From assembly GCF_016918505.1 (NCBI RefSeq), contig NZ_JAFFPZ010000020.1, positions 1 to 53,045 on the forward strand: a stretch of DNA of 53,045 bases, read 5' to 3'. The notes under the pieces are model-generated. The model was not told the DNA's origin and made no database searches. It saw only the letters and a program-made list of their open reading frames with translations. Below are positions 19,313 to 28,617 of the stretch, piece after piece (the first letter of the stretch is position 1; every line of letters begins with the position of its first letter). A program made the translations under genes and the position numbers. This DNA comes from Desulforhopalus vacuolatus (GTDB lineage: Bacteria; Desulfobacterota; Desulfobulbia; Desulfobulbales; Desulfocapsaceae).

Positions 19313-19930
19313 TCACTTTTCGTCAAACTGATCGGAGTTGACATTCACATTCTTGAGCCAGTTGGAGATGGCGGTGTCATAGGCTGCGGTTAAGGCAAAA
19401 ACCTTGCGCATCAGATAAAAACGGGTACGCAGCGTAGTGCCACCGTTCAATTTCAACTCGTCAAGGATAAGCGGATAATCTTCAGGATCAACCACCACCG
19501 TCACATCGCGGAAATTCTTTGCCGCAGCACGAAGCATGGACGGCCCGCCAATATCAATATTTTCAATGGCATCTTCAAGGGAGCATTTTGGATCGGCCAC
19601 CGTCTTTTCAAAGGCATAGAGGTTAACCACGATCATGTCGATATTTTTCAGACCATGCTCAGCACACTCCCGCTGATGCTCAGGATTGGAACGCTGGTTG
19701 AGGATACCGCCATGCACCCGGGGATGAAGGGTTTTCACCCGGCCGTCAAGCATCTCGGGAAAGCCGGTAAATTCTGCCACGTCCATCACCTGAAGACCTG
19801 CACCCCGCAGCTTTTTCGCCGTACCGCCGGTGGAGAGAATTTGGATCCCGAAGGAAGCCAGTTCTTTTGCGAAATCTTCAATTCCCGATTTATCAGTCAG
19901 GCTTATAAGTGCCCGTTCTATCTTTGCCAT
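19313..19930 (-). CDS. IMP cyclohydrolase (PurH N-terminal domain alone)
   Basis: 205 residues matching only the N-terminal MGS-like IMP cyclohydrolase half of Pur[71 protein letters not shown]. The roughly 320-residue AICAR formyltransferase half is absent, and the next gene begins 7 nt after the stop, so this is a designed stand-alone domain and not a truncation by frameshift. It closes FAICAR to IMP. The formyl transfer step must be encoded elsewhere. The ATG has GGAG 7 nt upstream. Confidence 0.9.
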   Translation of the reverse strand: MAKIERALISLTDKSGIEDFAKELASFGIQILSTGGTAKKLRGAGLQVMDVAEFTGFPEMLDGRVKTLHPRVHGGILNQRSNPEHQRECAEHGLKNIDMIVVNLYAFEKTVADPKCSLEDAIENIDIGGPSMLRAAAKNFRDVTVVVDPEDYPLILDELKLNGGTTLRTRFYLMRKVFALTAAYDTAISNWLKNVNVNSDQFDEK

Positions 19931-19953
19931 GCTTTACTCCATCTATTAATTTA

Positions 19954-20349
19954 TTAATTTTTACGAATGAATTCTCGAATCTTTCTGCGGTTGCGCTTAT
20001 CCGGCCGTCCGGCCGACTGTGAGATTCCGGCACCAGCCATCCTGCGCATCTCTCTCTGCTCTTCCCGCGCCCTGCTGCTCTCCTCAGACTCCTCATACAA
20101 CTGCCGGGCCATGGTCGCCGGGCCGCGCCGTTCGGAGAGGGCAAGCACAGAAATATGATACTCTGCGGTGCCGATGGTGATGGTCATGGTATCACCCGGT
20201 TCCACAGCCCGTGCAGCTTTCACCCGGTTCCCGTTAAGATGAACCTTTCCCCCTGCCACAGCCTTCGTGGCCAGCGAACGGGTCTTGAAAAAACGCGCCG
20301 CCCACAACCACTTGTCAATACGGACGGAGTTCAATTCTTTTTCATCCAT
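19954..20349 (-). CDS. hslR: S4-domain RNA-binding protein, Hsp15 type
   Basis: 131 residues with an S4 RNA-binding domain at about 9-70 (RIDKWLWAARFFKTRSLATKA, GGKVHLNGNRVK) and a basic, Arg/Lys-rich C-terminal tail. This matches Hsp15/HslR, which binds 50S subunits carrying stalled nascent chains. It is the first gene of the leftward operon (hslR, IMP cyclohydrolase, purN, pyrR, U32) and is divergent from folE2, with a shared promoter region at about 20350-20485. Confidence 0.88.
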   Translation of the reverse strand: MDEKELNSVRIDKWLWAARFFKTRSLATKAVAGGKVHLNGNRVKAARAVEPGDTMTITIGTAEYHISVLALSERRGPATMARQLYEESEESSRAREEQREMRRMAGAGISQSAGRPDKRNRRKIREFIRKN

Positions 20350-20485
20350 AGTTCTGTCCCTGTCAGAGATTGATAAAAGCCTTCAGAATACACGGAACGA
20401 AGGTGAAAAGCATGCCAAATCCCCAACACACTCTATGGAAAAAAATGATTGTCGATCACCAGGGAACGGGGTAATTATACTCCCC

Positions 20486-21247
20486 ATGAACACTGAAACC
20501 ATGAACATCAATACCGTCGGCCTCTCCGATCTGCAGACCCCCGTTCAGGTTCGCCAGCGGGGCGGAGGTCTGCAGCACACCATCGCCACCATCTCCATGC
20601 GTGCTGAACTGCGCGAAGGAGCAGGAACAGACTATGTTGACCGCGCCAGGATATTCATTGGCCAGTCCCTCGATAATCTCTCCATCCAGAGTTTTCGGGA
20701 AATCCTCCCGCGCCTGCAGAAGGAACTCTGTGCCAGCAGCGTGCGCCTGTCAATGGAGTTCCCGTGGTTTATCAACAAGCAGGCTCCCGTCACCGGCACT
20801 CACGGCCTGATGGATTACAAGGTCAGTTTTTCCGGCGGCATCGGGGAAGATCCGGGATTCATCCTCGGCGTCACTGTGCCGGTCACCACCCTCTGTCCCT
20901 GTTCCAAAGAAATCAGCGACGCCGGTGCGCACAACCAGCGGGCGGAGGTGAAACTCAATGTCCGCTTCAGGAAATGTCTCTGGGCGGAAGAGTTGATTGA
21001 GCTGGTAGAAACCTGTGGCTCCTCCGAGCTTTACTCTCTGCTCAAACGTCCCGACGAAAAATATGTGACGGAACAGGCCTACAATAATCCGATGTTTGTG
21101 GAAGACGTGGTCCGCAAGGTGGCTGAAAAGGCACTGCACCACGAAGAGATTACCTGGTTCACCGCCAGCGCGGAGAGCTTTGAGTCGATTCACAACCACA
21201 GCGCCTACGCCTATGTTGAAAGCGAAGATCTGGGAAAAGCACGGTAA
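20486..21247 (+). CDS. folE2: GTP cyclohydrolase FolE2
   Basis: 253 residues of the FolE2 (type IB) family, which makes dihydroneopterin triphosphate from GTP for folate or queuosine-type products with a less strict zinc requirement than FolE. The metal-binding cysteine region is VPVTTLCPCSKEISDAGAHNQR; other conserved stretches are SMEFPWFINKQAP and SFESIHNHSAYAY. The start is chosen by family length (ATG 20486; ATG 20501 also possible). An open frame extends further upstream but has no family features, and no good ribosome site is seen for any start. Confidence 0.9.
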   Translation: MNTETMNINTVGLSDLQTPVQVRQRGGGLQHTIATISMRAELREGAGTDYVDRARIFIGQSLDNLSIQSFREILPRLQKELCASSVRLSMEFPWFINKQAPVTGTHGLMDYKVSFSGGIGEDPGFILGVTVPVTTLCPCSKEISDAGAHNQRAEVKLNVRFRKCLWAEELIELVETCGSSELYSLLKRPDEKYVTEQAYNNPMFVEDVVRKVAEKALHHEEITWFTASAESFESIHNHSAYAYVESEDLGKAR

Positions 21248-21270
21248 ATCGACCGCCTGCCTGGCACCGC

Positions 21271-21489
21271 TTACAATCCTCCAAATCCGGAGAATTTTTT
21301 GCGAAACTCGCCGCTTTCTTTCTCCCCGTCAAGCATGCGCCGCAGTATCGACAGCTCTTTCTCAGCCATCTGCAGCTCCCGGCGCAGCGAGTCTTCCTGT
21401 TCCGGCGTTGCCACCGCCAGTTTTTTGTTCAGTGTCTCCACCGTTTGTACCGCCCTGTAGACATCCCTGGCCAGCGCTCGTATCGACAT
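21271..21489 (-). CDS. Small coiled-coil protein, unknown function
   Basis: 72 residues, charged and largely helical, with heptad-like spacing through about residues 5-55 and a Gly/Phe-rich C-terminus (FRKKFSGFGGL). The family is not recognised. AAGGAG stands 6 nt before the ATG, and the gene fits the gap between folE2 and the convergent/divergent neighbours, so it is probably real. It is convergent with folE2 (23 bp apart) and divergent from the nicotinate phosphoribosyltransferase gene. Confidence 0.65.
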   Translation of the reverse strand: MSIRALARDVYRAVQTVETLNKKLAVATPEQEDSLRRELQMAEKELSILRRMLDGEKESGEFRKKFSGFGGL

Positions 21490-21635
21490 TCAGTCTCCTT
21501 TTTCAGTGAATTTCCGCAAACTGCTTGCAAAATAGCAGTGTATCTAACAAAGTGTCCCCCCATGGTAAGAAGAAAAACCACTCTCTCCAGTATTTTCATC
21601 AGGGAGACAATCCTCCAACCTCAAAACACAATTCA

Positions 21636-23093
21636 ATGAATCCCAGAAATCTCTCCATGCTTTCTGATTTCTATCAGTTCAGCATGGCGCACGGTTATTT
21701 TCGCAAGGGGTATCGCGATAAAATCGTCTATTTCGATATGTTTTTCCGTTCCATCCCGGATAATGGTGGTTATGTCATTGTCGCGGGGTTGGAACAGGTT
21801 ATTGACTATATCCAGAATCTCAGCTTCTCGGAAGAAGATCTGGAGCTGCTGCGCAGTAAAGGGATAAACGATCCCGGTTTCCTCGACTACCTGCGCAACT
21901 TCACCTGGCGCGGTGATATCTACGCCATGCCGGAGGGCAGTATCGCTTTTCCCTACGAACCTCTGGTTACGGTGCGTGCACCGGTAATCGACGCTCAGAT
22001 CATCGAGACCATGGTGCTGCTCACCATCAACCATCAGTCACTCATCGCCACGAAAACCAGCCGTATCGTCCGAGCCGCCGAAGGACGCGGTGTGATGGAG
22101 TTCGGGGCCCGTCGTGCCCAGGGCCCGGATGCCGCCATTTATGGTGCCCGCGCGGCGTGGATTGGCGGAGCAATCGGCACATCCACCCTGCTCGTCGAAA
22201 AGATGTTTGGCATGCCCGCTCTCGGCACCATGGCGCACAGCTGGGTGCAGCTCGCTTCCTCAGAATATGAGGCCTTTAAAGACTATACCGAACAGTATCC
22301 GGATAACTGTGTTCTGCTCGTAGACACCTACAACACACTGAAATCGGGTGTGCCCAACGCCATCAAGATTTTTGATGAGGTGCTGACCCCACTCGGCAAG
22401 AGGCCGAAAGGCATCCGTCTTGACTCCGGCGACCTCGCGTGGATCTCTAAACGGGCACGGAAGATGCTTGACGCGGCGGGATATGCCGACTGTAAAATTA
22501 TAGCATCCAACAGCCTTGATGAAACCGTCATTGCATCACTCATTCAGCAGGATGCTCCGCTGGACACCTTTGGTGTGGGAGAAAATCTGATCACCGCCAA
22601 ATCCTGTCCGGTATTTGGGGGGGTCTATAAACTGGCCGGCATTGAGGAGCAGGGGAAAATCATCCCCAAAATCAAAATCAGTGAGGACATCGCCAAAATC
22701 ACCAATCCCTCCTTTAAAAAAACCATCCGTTTTTACGACCGCGAGAGCGGCCATGCCCTCGCAGACCTCCTCATGTTGAAGAATGAAGAAAGAGCGGCGG
22801 ATACCCCCTGCACGATTTTTCATCCGCAGTATCCATGGAAAACCAGAACGCTGGAGAACTTCCGGATGAAAGAGTTGCAGGTACCTGTTTTTCTGGCTGG
22901 AGAGCTGGTCTATAAGAAACCGGGTCTGTCAGAAATCTGCGCAAACGCTCAGGCAGAGATGGCAACCCTGCCGGAAGAAATTCTGCGGCTGGTCAATCCT
23001 CATATTTATATCGTAGATCTTTCACAGAAGCTGTGGAACATGAAGATGGAACTGCTTGAGCAGAAAAATCCAAACGGGCAGCACAGTTACTGA
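21636..23093 (+). CDS. pncB: Nicotinate phosphoribosyltransferase
   Basis: 485 residues, a typical length. The N-terminal LSDFYQFSMAHGYF substrate region, GARRAQGPDAAIYGARAAWIGG, DTYNTLKSGVPNAIK, RLDSGDLAW and phosphate-binding ASNSLDE are all present. It joins nicotinate and PRPP to give nicotinate mononucleotide in NAD salvage. The start is the ATG at 21636, the first Met consistent with family N-termini; the frame is open upstream, and no strong ribosome site is evident. It ends 5 nt from the convergent U32 gene. Confidence 0.92.
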   Translation: MNPRNLSMLSDFYQFSMAHGYFRKGYRDKIVYFDMFFRSIPDNGGYVIVAGLEQVIDYIQNLSFSEEDLELLRSKGINDPGFLDYLRNFTWRGDIYAMPEGSIAFPYEPLVTVRAPVIDAQIIETMVLLTINHQSLIATKTSRIVRAAEGRGVMEFGARRAQGPDAAIYGARAAWIGGAIGTSTLLVEKMFGMPALGTMAHSWVQLASSEYEAFKDYTEQYPDNCVLLVDTYNTLKSGVPNAIKIFDEVLTPLGKRPKGIRLDSGDLAWISKRARKMLDAAGYADCKIIASNSLDETVIASLIQQDAPLDTFGVGENLITAKSCPVFGGVYKLAGIEEQGKIIPKIKISEDIAKITNPSFKKTIRFYDRESGHALADLLMLKNEERAADTPCTIFHPQYPWKTRTLENFRMKELQVPVFLAGELVYKKPGLSEICANAQAEMATLPEEILRLVNPHIYIVDLSQKLWNMKMELLEQKNPNGQHSY

Positions 23094-23098
23094 AGCGT

Positions 23099-24346
23099 TC
23101 ATATATCCCGATTGCGGCGGAAAATCCCCCGTGGCTCTACCGCAACCGGGTGCTCCAGTTCCAGAAAGAGCAGATTCCCCGGATTGGCCTTCTCCTTCAC
23201 CTCCCCCTCTTCACTGCGCAGAGCAACAATTTTCACCATCTGTCTTTCAGCAAACGCCCTGCCCATATATTCAATCTCCTCACCGGGAAAGACAGTGTTC
23301 CTCATCTCCACAAACGGCTGTTCCCCCGCTTTGCGCACTACAGCAACCGGCTCAGAGACCTGCTCCATGCGTGAGGAATCGTAGATCATCTCCGAACTGC
23401 CAGGCCGCTCATGGATGAAATTCTCCGTCGCCCCCCGCGTACCGAGACTGGAGACCTCCTCCATCAGATATGCCGGCATCTTGATCAGCTCGGGCAGCTC
23501 CCAGGCAGACTCGGGCAGCGCGGCAAGATAATCCAGCGCGGCACGGTAGGCCCGCACCACCCCCCCCACATAAAAGATGGACTTCATCCGCCCTTCAATT
23601 TTCAGAGAATCCACTCCTGCCGCCATGAGTTGCGGCAGCATCTCAAGCAGGCAGAGATCACGGGAGTTGAAGATATAGGTGCCGCGTTCATCCTCCTCTA
23701 CAGGATAATATTCACCAGGCCGCTTCTCCTCCATCAGCGCATATTTAAAACGACAGGGGTGGGCACAGGCACCGCGATTGGCATCACGACCGGTGAGATA
23801 ACTGGAGAGCATGCAGCGGCCGGAATAAGAAATGCACAGGGCACCATGGACAAAAACCTCCAGCTCACAGTCAACGCCGGAACGCACTCCGCAAATCTCC
23901 TTCAACGACAACTCCCTCGCGAGATTGAGGCGGACAGCTCCCTGTTCCTGCCAGAAACGTGCAGACTCCATGTTGGTAACGTTGGCCTGCGTAGAGAGAT
24001 GCACCGGCAGTTGAGGAACCTCTCTGCGGGCAACAGCGAGGATACCAGGATCCGCAATAATTATTCCGTCCGCGCCACGTCCGGCAATTTCATGGAGATA
24101 TTCAGCCAGCCCGATAAAGTCCTCATTGTGGGCAAAGATATTAACCGTCACATAGACCTTTACCCCGGCTTCATGGGCAAAGGCTATCCCCTCCGCCATC
24201 TCCTTTTCAGTAAAATTTCCAGCCCGCGCCCGCAGACCATACTGCTTTCCGGCAAGATAAATGGCATCTGCACCATAGTGTATGGCAGTGACGAGTTTCT
24301 CTAAATTGCCCGCAGGGGCAAGGAGTTCGGGTATTTTAATTGGCAT
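23099..24346 (-). CDS. Peptidase U32 family protein, TrhP/YegQ-like
   Basis: 415 residues, one U32 domain: PELLAPAGNLEKLVTAIHYGADAIYLAG at the N-terminus, STQANVTN, ELEVFVHGALCISYSGRCMLSSYLTGRDANRGACAHPCRF with four conserved cysteines, and SLKIEGRMKS. The size and motifs match the group containing E. coli TrhP (YegQ), needed for 5-hydroxyuridine formation at the tRNA wobble position, so a tRNA-modification role is likely. It is paralogous to the large U32 protein at 15991. The ATG at 24346 has only a weak ribosome site. Confidence 0.85.
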   Translation of the reverse strand: MPIKIPELLAPAGNLEKLVTAIHYGADAIYLAGKQYGLRARAGNFTEKEMAEGIAFAHEAGVKVYVTVNIFAHNEDFIGLAEYLHEIAGRGADGIIIADPGILAVARREVPQLPVHLSTQANVTNMESARFWQEQGAVRLNLARELSLKEICGVRSGVDCELEVFVHGALCISYSGRCMLSSYLTGRDANRGACAHPCRFKYALMEEKRPGEYYPVEEDERGTYIFNSRDLCLLEMLPQLMAAGVDSLKIEGRMKSIFYVGGVVRAYRAALDYLAALPESAWELPELIKMPAYLMEEVSSLGTRGATENFIHERPGSSEMIYDSSRMEQVSEPVAVVRKAGEQPFVEMRNTVFPGEEIEYMGRAFAERQMVKIVALRSEEGEVKEKANPGNLLFLELEHPVAVEPRGIFRRNRDI

Positions 24347-24673
24347 GGTATTTTTACTGAAAGGGGATAAGGAGGTGGATTTTCATTAGGAGCCTGGGGG
24401 AAAGATAGGTGCTCACGGTTCGTTGTACAATCTTTTTTTACCGCGAAGAACGCTAAGGAAAGCAAAAAGAGGGAGAAAGGTCTCCCGTCTCCCTTTTTCC
24501 CTCCTTCCCTGTTTAATTTCGCTGAACTCTTTGTTACAATTCCCCTGAACCAAAAACACACCCCTTGACGGGAAAACACAGCGTATTTATCTTAGAGCAC
24601 TTTCCTTTCCAACGTGCGGCAGGTAGAATGTCTCCATACTGCAACACGTCCATCTCTACCCCCCACTGTCCAG
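24347..24673. other. Divergent intergenic region with short repeats
   Basis: No gene is seen. It carries ACCGCGAAGAACGCTAAGGAAAGCAAAA near 24438-24470, a module also present at 34661-34700, and a pyrimidine-rich CTCCCGTCTCCC stretch. It should hold promoters for the leftward U32 gene and the rightward mnmA, but none is convincing. Confidence 0.5.
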
Positions 24674-25720
24674 ATGAGCATCAACCAGCCCGGCCAAATC
24701 ACAGGCATTGCCATGAGCGGAGGTGTAGATTCCACCGCTACAGCCCTCATCCTGAAAGAGAAATACGGTGCGGAAAATCTGCGCGGTTTCTTCATGCGTC
24801 TCGCCCAGCCCGATTTCGAGCAGCAGCTCGCGAGAGTGCAGGAGGTTGCGGAACGGGTGGGGATCGAGTTGCACGTCATCGACCTTTCCGCCGCTTTTGA
24901 AGAGAACGTTGTCTCCTATTTTGCCGACAGCTATTTCAGCGGTCGCACGCCCAATCCCTGCGTCATCTGCAATCTGAAAATCAAGTTTGGTCTTTTCCTT
25001 GATGCCATGGTTGCCGCCGGGATGGACACCGTCGCCACCGGCCACTACGCCAGACTGCTCCACGGCACCTCCTGCCGTCTTCTGATGGGTGTCGACCAGC
25101 GCAAGGATCAGAGTTATTTCCTCGCCCGCCTCAGCCAGCAGCAACTTGGCCGGGTACTCTTTCCCCTTGGCGAGATGGCAAAGGATGATATCTACGATTT
25201 TGTTGAGGCACACGGTTTTACGGACTTTCGGGGCAAAGAGAGCCAGGACATCTGCTTCCTTGAAAACACCAGCGTCAGCGCTTTTCTTGAGGATCGGCGG
25301 AATATTGCCGTTTCCGGTGCTATTGTCGATACCGAAGGCAATGAGCTGGGACGTCACGCCGGAGTCCACCGCTACACCATCGGCCAGCGACGGGGTCTCG
25401 GCATCGCCAGCTCCGCGCCACTCTATGTTATCGCCCTTGATATGAAGAAAAATGAAGTAATTGTCGGGCGTGACACAGATTTGCTGTGCAGTGAAATTGA
25501 GCTGACCGAAATACAGTGGTTCAACGGAGAGGTACCGGTTGAAGGCGAATACCTGACCAAAATCCGCTACACCCACCGTGGTGCTCCCGCCCGTCTCACA
25601 CTGGAGGAGAACAACTGCGGCCGGTTACACTTCTCTGAGCCGCAGCGGGCCGTTACCCCGGGGCAGTTTGCGGTTTTTTACAGCGAAGAAGAAGTTATTG
25701 GCTCCGGAGTCATTCAATAA
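24674..25720 (+). CDS. mnmA: tRNA-specific 2-thiouridylase
   Basis: 348 residues. The N-terminal ATP pyrophosphatase loop is AMSGGVDSTATAL; the catalytic cysteines lie in GRTPNPCVICN and ESQDICF; TVATGHYAR, KDQSYFL and HRYTIGQRRGLGI are standard MnmA blocks. It thiolates U34 of Lys, Glu and Gln tRNAs using sulfur from a persulfide relay. The ATG at 24674 starts the conserved region. The mtaB-like gene begins 7 nt after its stop, giving a two-gene tRNA-thiolation operon. Confidence 0.94.
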   Translation: MSINQPGQITGIAMSGGVDSTATALILKEKYGAENLRGFFMRLAQPDFEQQLARVQEVAERVGIELHVIDLSAAFEENVVSYFADSYFSGRTPNPCVICNLKIKFGLFLDAMVAAGMDTVATGHYARLLHGTSCRLLMGVDQRKDQSYFLARLSQQQLGRVLFPLGEMAKDDIYDFVEAHGFTDFRGKESQDICFLENTSVSAFLEDRRNIAVSGAIVDTEGNELGRHAGVHRYTIGQRRGLGIASSAPLYVIALDMKKNEVIVGRDTDLLCSEIELTEIQWFNGEVPVEGEYLTKIRYTHRGAPARLTLEENNCGRLHFSEPQRAVTPGQFAVFYSEEEVIGSGVIQ

Positions 25721-25727
25721 AAAAAAT

Positions 25728-27032
25728 ATGAAAAAAGCAATTATCACAACCCTCGGCTGCAAGGTCAACCAGCTGGAATCTGCCGCCATCAGTGCGGCTC
25801 TGGAAAATGCGGGAATAACAGTCTCTTCAGAGAAGAATATTGCGGACATCGTCATCCTTAACACCTGCACCGTAACCGCCCACGCCTCTGCCCAGTCACG
25901 ACAGAAACTGCGCCACCTGCTGCGAAAAAACCCGGCGGCCGATATCTACATCACCGGCTGCCACGCCGAAGAGGCCCACGAAGAGCTGAAAAAGATGGAG
26001 GAACTGCACGGTCGCAATTTCTCCATCTACGGAAATAATCACAAGGACAGCCTCATCGCCAACGCCATTGCGGGGACCCACCACAGCGACGTTGGCAATA
26101 TCATGCAGGCTCGCGAGATCACCCGCCTGCCGATGACCAGATTTGCCCGCCGCACCCGCGCCTATCTGCGCATCCAGGACGGCTGCAATGCCTTCTGCAG
26201 TTACTGCATTGTGCCCTACACCCGTGGCCCAGGCCGCAGCCTGCCGGTGGCGGAAGTAGTAGAACAGGCACGCGCCTTTGCTGCTTCCGGCCATATTGAG
26301 CTGGTGCTTACCGGTATCCACCTTGGTCTTTACGGTGCCGATCTCAAGCCACAGGAGAACCTTGTTTCTCTGCTCGACGTCCTCACTGCACGTTTACCTC
26401 AGCTTCGCTTCCGTATCAGCTCCCTCGAACCCGTGGAAATTGATAACGCCCTGCTCTCGCTGATGGCCGAGCGCTCCGGCATTCAGCCCCATCTGCACAT
26501 TCCCCTGCAGAGCGGCTGCGACGCAATTCTCAAGGCAATGAACCGCCGCTACACCACGGCGCAGTTCCAAGAGATCATTGAAAACTGTCACCGACGTATT
26601 CCCGGCCTTGCCATCGGCATCGATATTCTTGCAGGGTTTCCCGGTGAGACCGAAGCCGATTTTGCCAGGGAGGTACAGTTCCTTGAGAGTCTTGAATTCA
26701 CCTATCTGCACGTCTTCCCCTACTCAATACGCCCCGGCACCCGTGCCGCTGAATTACCGAATCAGGTTCCACAGGCCGAGAAGGATCGACGCTCGGCCAT
26801 CCTCCGCAAACTGAGCGGGGAACGAAAGCAGGCCTTCTACAAAAGCCAGCTTGGCACAGTTCACCCGGTATTTTTCGAGGGCAAACGAGACCACAGCGGA
26901 TACCTCAAGGGTTTTACTGACAATTATGTTGATGTGCGCGCGATCGGAGATGACTCCCGGCTCCGCAGTCGAGTGAAAACCCGGCTGAATACGCTGGAAG
27001 ATGGTATAGTTCATGGTGAAATTATTCCCTGA
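25728..27032 (+). CDS. mtaB: MtaB-like tRNA threonylcarbamoyladenosine methylthiotransferase
   Basis: 434 residues. The N-terminal methylthiotransferase domain has conserved cysteines in TLGCKVNQLES, ILNTCTVT and ITGCHAEE. The radical SAM core has CNAFCSYCIVPYTRGPGRS, then HIPLQSGCD and AGFPGETEADF; a TRAM-like end follows. The CKVN-type N-terminus and SRQKLR segment favour MtaB (ms2t6A37) over MiaB. The start at 25728 follows an A-rich leader; an upstream in-frame extension only overlaps mnmA. Confidence 0.9.
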   Translation: MKKAIITTLGCKVNQLESAAISAALENAGITVSSEKNIADIVILNTCTVTAHASAQSRQKLRHLLRKNPAADIYITGCHAEEAHEELKKMEELHGRNFSIYGNNHKDSLIANAIAGTHHSDVGNIMQAREITRLPMTRFARRTRAYLRIQDGCNAFCSYCIVPYTRGPGRSLPVAEVVEQARAFAASGHIELVLTGIHLGLYGADLKPQENLVSLLDVLTARLPQLRFRISSLEPVEIDNALLSLMAERSGIQPHLHIPLQSGCDAILKAMNRRYTTAQFQEIIENCHRRIPGLAIGIDILAGFPGETEADFAREVQFLESLEFTYLHVFPYSIRPGTRAAELPNQVPQAEKDRRSAILRKLSGERKQAFYKSQLGTVHPVFFEGKRDHSGYLKGFTDNYVDVRAIGDDSRLRSRVKTRLNTLEDGIVHGEIIP

Positions 27033-27060
27033 AAAACATGGCGTTTCCCATAAGGGAGCA

Positions 27061-27198
27061 GTGAATAATCGCCCATCGTCCTGGTTACAGTCAAAAATTT
27101 ATCCTCGGAGGGAAGCGCCAGACTCCGATAGTAAAGTTCTGCCTGCGATAAATTTTCTTCTGAGCCTCGAAGATGAATGAAATACAAGGTTCTTCAAG
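27061..27198. repeat. CTTGAA/TTCAAG inverted-repeat element, copy 2
   Basis: A 138 bp shorter, more diverged copy of the element at 9535 and 47588 (GTGAATAATC, CAGTCAAAAATTTATCCTC, GCCTCGAA, GAACGAAATACAAG-like end, TTCAAGGAACCC). It fills the gap between mtaB and cinA and ends 32 nt before the cinA start, so it lies in the cinA leader. Confidence 0.7.
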
Positions 27199-27230
27199 GA
27201 ACCCATAAGAACTACGGAGAGGAGCAGAAG

Positions 27231-28484
27231 ATGAAAAACGAGTCGCCACGCAAGATTGAAATTATCGCCATCGGCGATGAACTGACCTCCGGTCGAATCC
27301 GCAATACCACCAGTGGATATGCAGCCCGTCAGCTCTTCGAAGCAGGCTATGATATCTGCGCCATGAACACCATCGGAGACGACCCGCATCAGATAGGTGA
27401 GGCACTCAAACGTGCTTTGCGCCGGGCGAACGCCATCATTGTCACTGGCGGACTCGGCTCTACCGACGACGACCTCACCACCGACGCAGTCTGCTCGGCT
27501 TTCAATCTGCCCTCCGAGAAAAACGCCGCTGTCCTCACTGCCATCCGTTCCCACGTGGGCGTGGAACACGGTGCTTTACCCGCCGGACTTGAAAAGCTGG
27601 CGTTGCTGCCACAGGGAGCAATTCCTTTCGACCCCAGTCGCCAGATGTCGGGGTATCTGCTGGTTCTCAATACACTACCGGTCTTCTTTCTACCCGGTGT
27701 TCCGGATCAGATGCGACTGCTGATGGAGGAAGAGGTACTGCCGAAACTGCCCACTCTCGGCAGCGACTACCGCCTCTCCACCTGCCAGCGGCTCTTCCGC
27801 GTCTTTAACATGGACGAACTTGAGGTGAACCAGCGTATCGCCAGGCTGTCACTCCGCCCCGGCGTCCATCTGGGATACTACCCCGTCTTTCCAGAGGTGC
27901 ATGTCAACCTGACCGTTCGCGACCCGGAAGAGTGTGAAACCAATGATGTCTTTGCAACCGCCACTGCCGCCGTTGAATCAGCTATCGGGGATACAATCTT
28001 CGGTTACGACCGCGACTCAATGGAGATCGTTACCGGACATCTGCTGAAGATGAAAAAACTGACGCTCGCTACGGCAGAATCCTGCACCGGCGGGCTGATC
28101 AGTCAAATGATTACCAATGTACCCGGCAGCTCCACCTTTTTCCTCGGCGGCGTGATCTCCTACTCCAACGACATAAAGAGTACACTTCTCGGGATTGACC
28201 CGGCACTTATTGAACGGGTTGGCGCGGTAAGCCACGAGGTGGCCGAAGCCATGGCTCAGGGCATCCGCCAGCTCAGCGGTGCTGATATCAGCCTTGCCGT
28301 TACCGGTATTGCCGGCCCCGGCGGCGGCAGCAAAGAGAAACCGGTGGGAACTGTTTATGTTGCCATGGCAAAGAAGAGCGGCATTGAAGTGAAGCGCTGT
28401 GCCTTTACCGGCAACCGTCGGCAGATTCGTCTGCTCACAGCCTTTACTGCCCTCGACATGGTGCGCCGCGACCTGCGCGGCTGA
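27231..28484 (+). CDS. cinA: Competence/damage-inducible protein CinA, NMN deamidase
   Basis: 417 residues. The N-terminal MoCF-like domain (EIIAIGDELTSGRI, ITGGLGSTDDDLTTDA-type motif near 80) joins a C-terminal CinA/PncC domain (TAESCTGGLISQMITNVPGSS, GAVSHEVAEAMAQG, TGIAGPGGGSKEKPVGTVY). The C-terminal domain deamidates NMN to nicotinate mononucleotide, matching the NAD-salvage gene upstream. The ATG at 27231 has GGAGAGGAG 6 nt upstream. recA follows after 133 bp, a cinA-recA order known from other bacteria. Confidence 0.92.
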   Translation: MKNESPRKIEIIAIGDELTSGRIRNTTSGYAARQLFEAGYDICAMNTIGDDPHQIGEALKRALRRANAIIVTGGLGSTDDDLTTDAVCSAFNLPSEKNAAVLTAIRSHVGVEHGALPAGLEKLALLPQGAIPFDPSRQMSGYLLVLNTLPVFFLPGVPDQMRLLMEEEVLPKLPTLGSDYRLSTCQRLFRVFNMDELEVNQRIARLSLRPGVHLGYYPVFPEVHVNLTVRDPEECETNDVFATATAAVESAIGDTIFGYDRDSMEIVTGHLLKMKKLTLATAESCTGGLISQMITNVPGSSTFFLGGVISYSNDIKSTLLGIDPALIERVGAVSHEVAEAMAQGIRQLSGADISLAVTGIAGPGGGSKEKPVGTVYVAMAKKSGIEVKRCAFTGNRRQIRLLTAFTALDMVRRDLRG

Positions 28485-28501
28485 GAAAAAGCACAGTTTG
28501 A

Positions 28502-28520
28502 ACCGCCCGCACGGGGCGGT
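28502..28520 (+). other. GC-rich stem-loop between cinA and recA
   Basis: A perfect 7 bp stem ACCGCCC/GGGCGGT with loop GCACG, 17 nt after cinA. There is no following T-run, so termination is uncertain; readthrough into recA is possible. Confidence 0.4.
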
Positions 28521-28617
28521 GCACCCCCCGCTCGCCGGCGGCAGACCAGGAGTCATCCGGCACTTCATTTGAAAAATATCAACTCCCCCTTTCACAAACA
28601 ATTACAGGAGAATATCC

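Noticed and set aside
24656-25576. 306-codon minus-strand open frame
   Set aside because: Antisense to mnmA, which carries all catalytic motifs.
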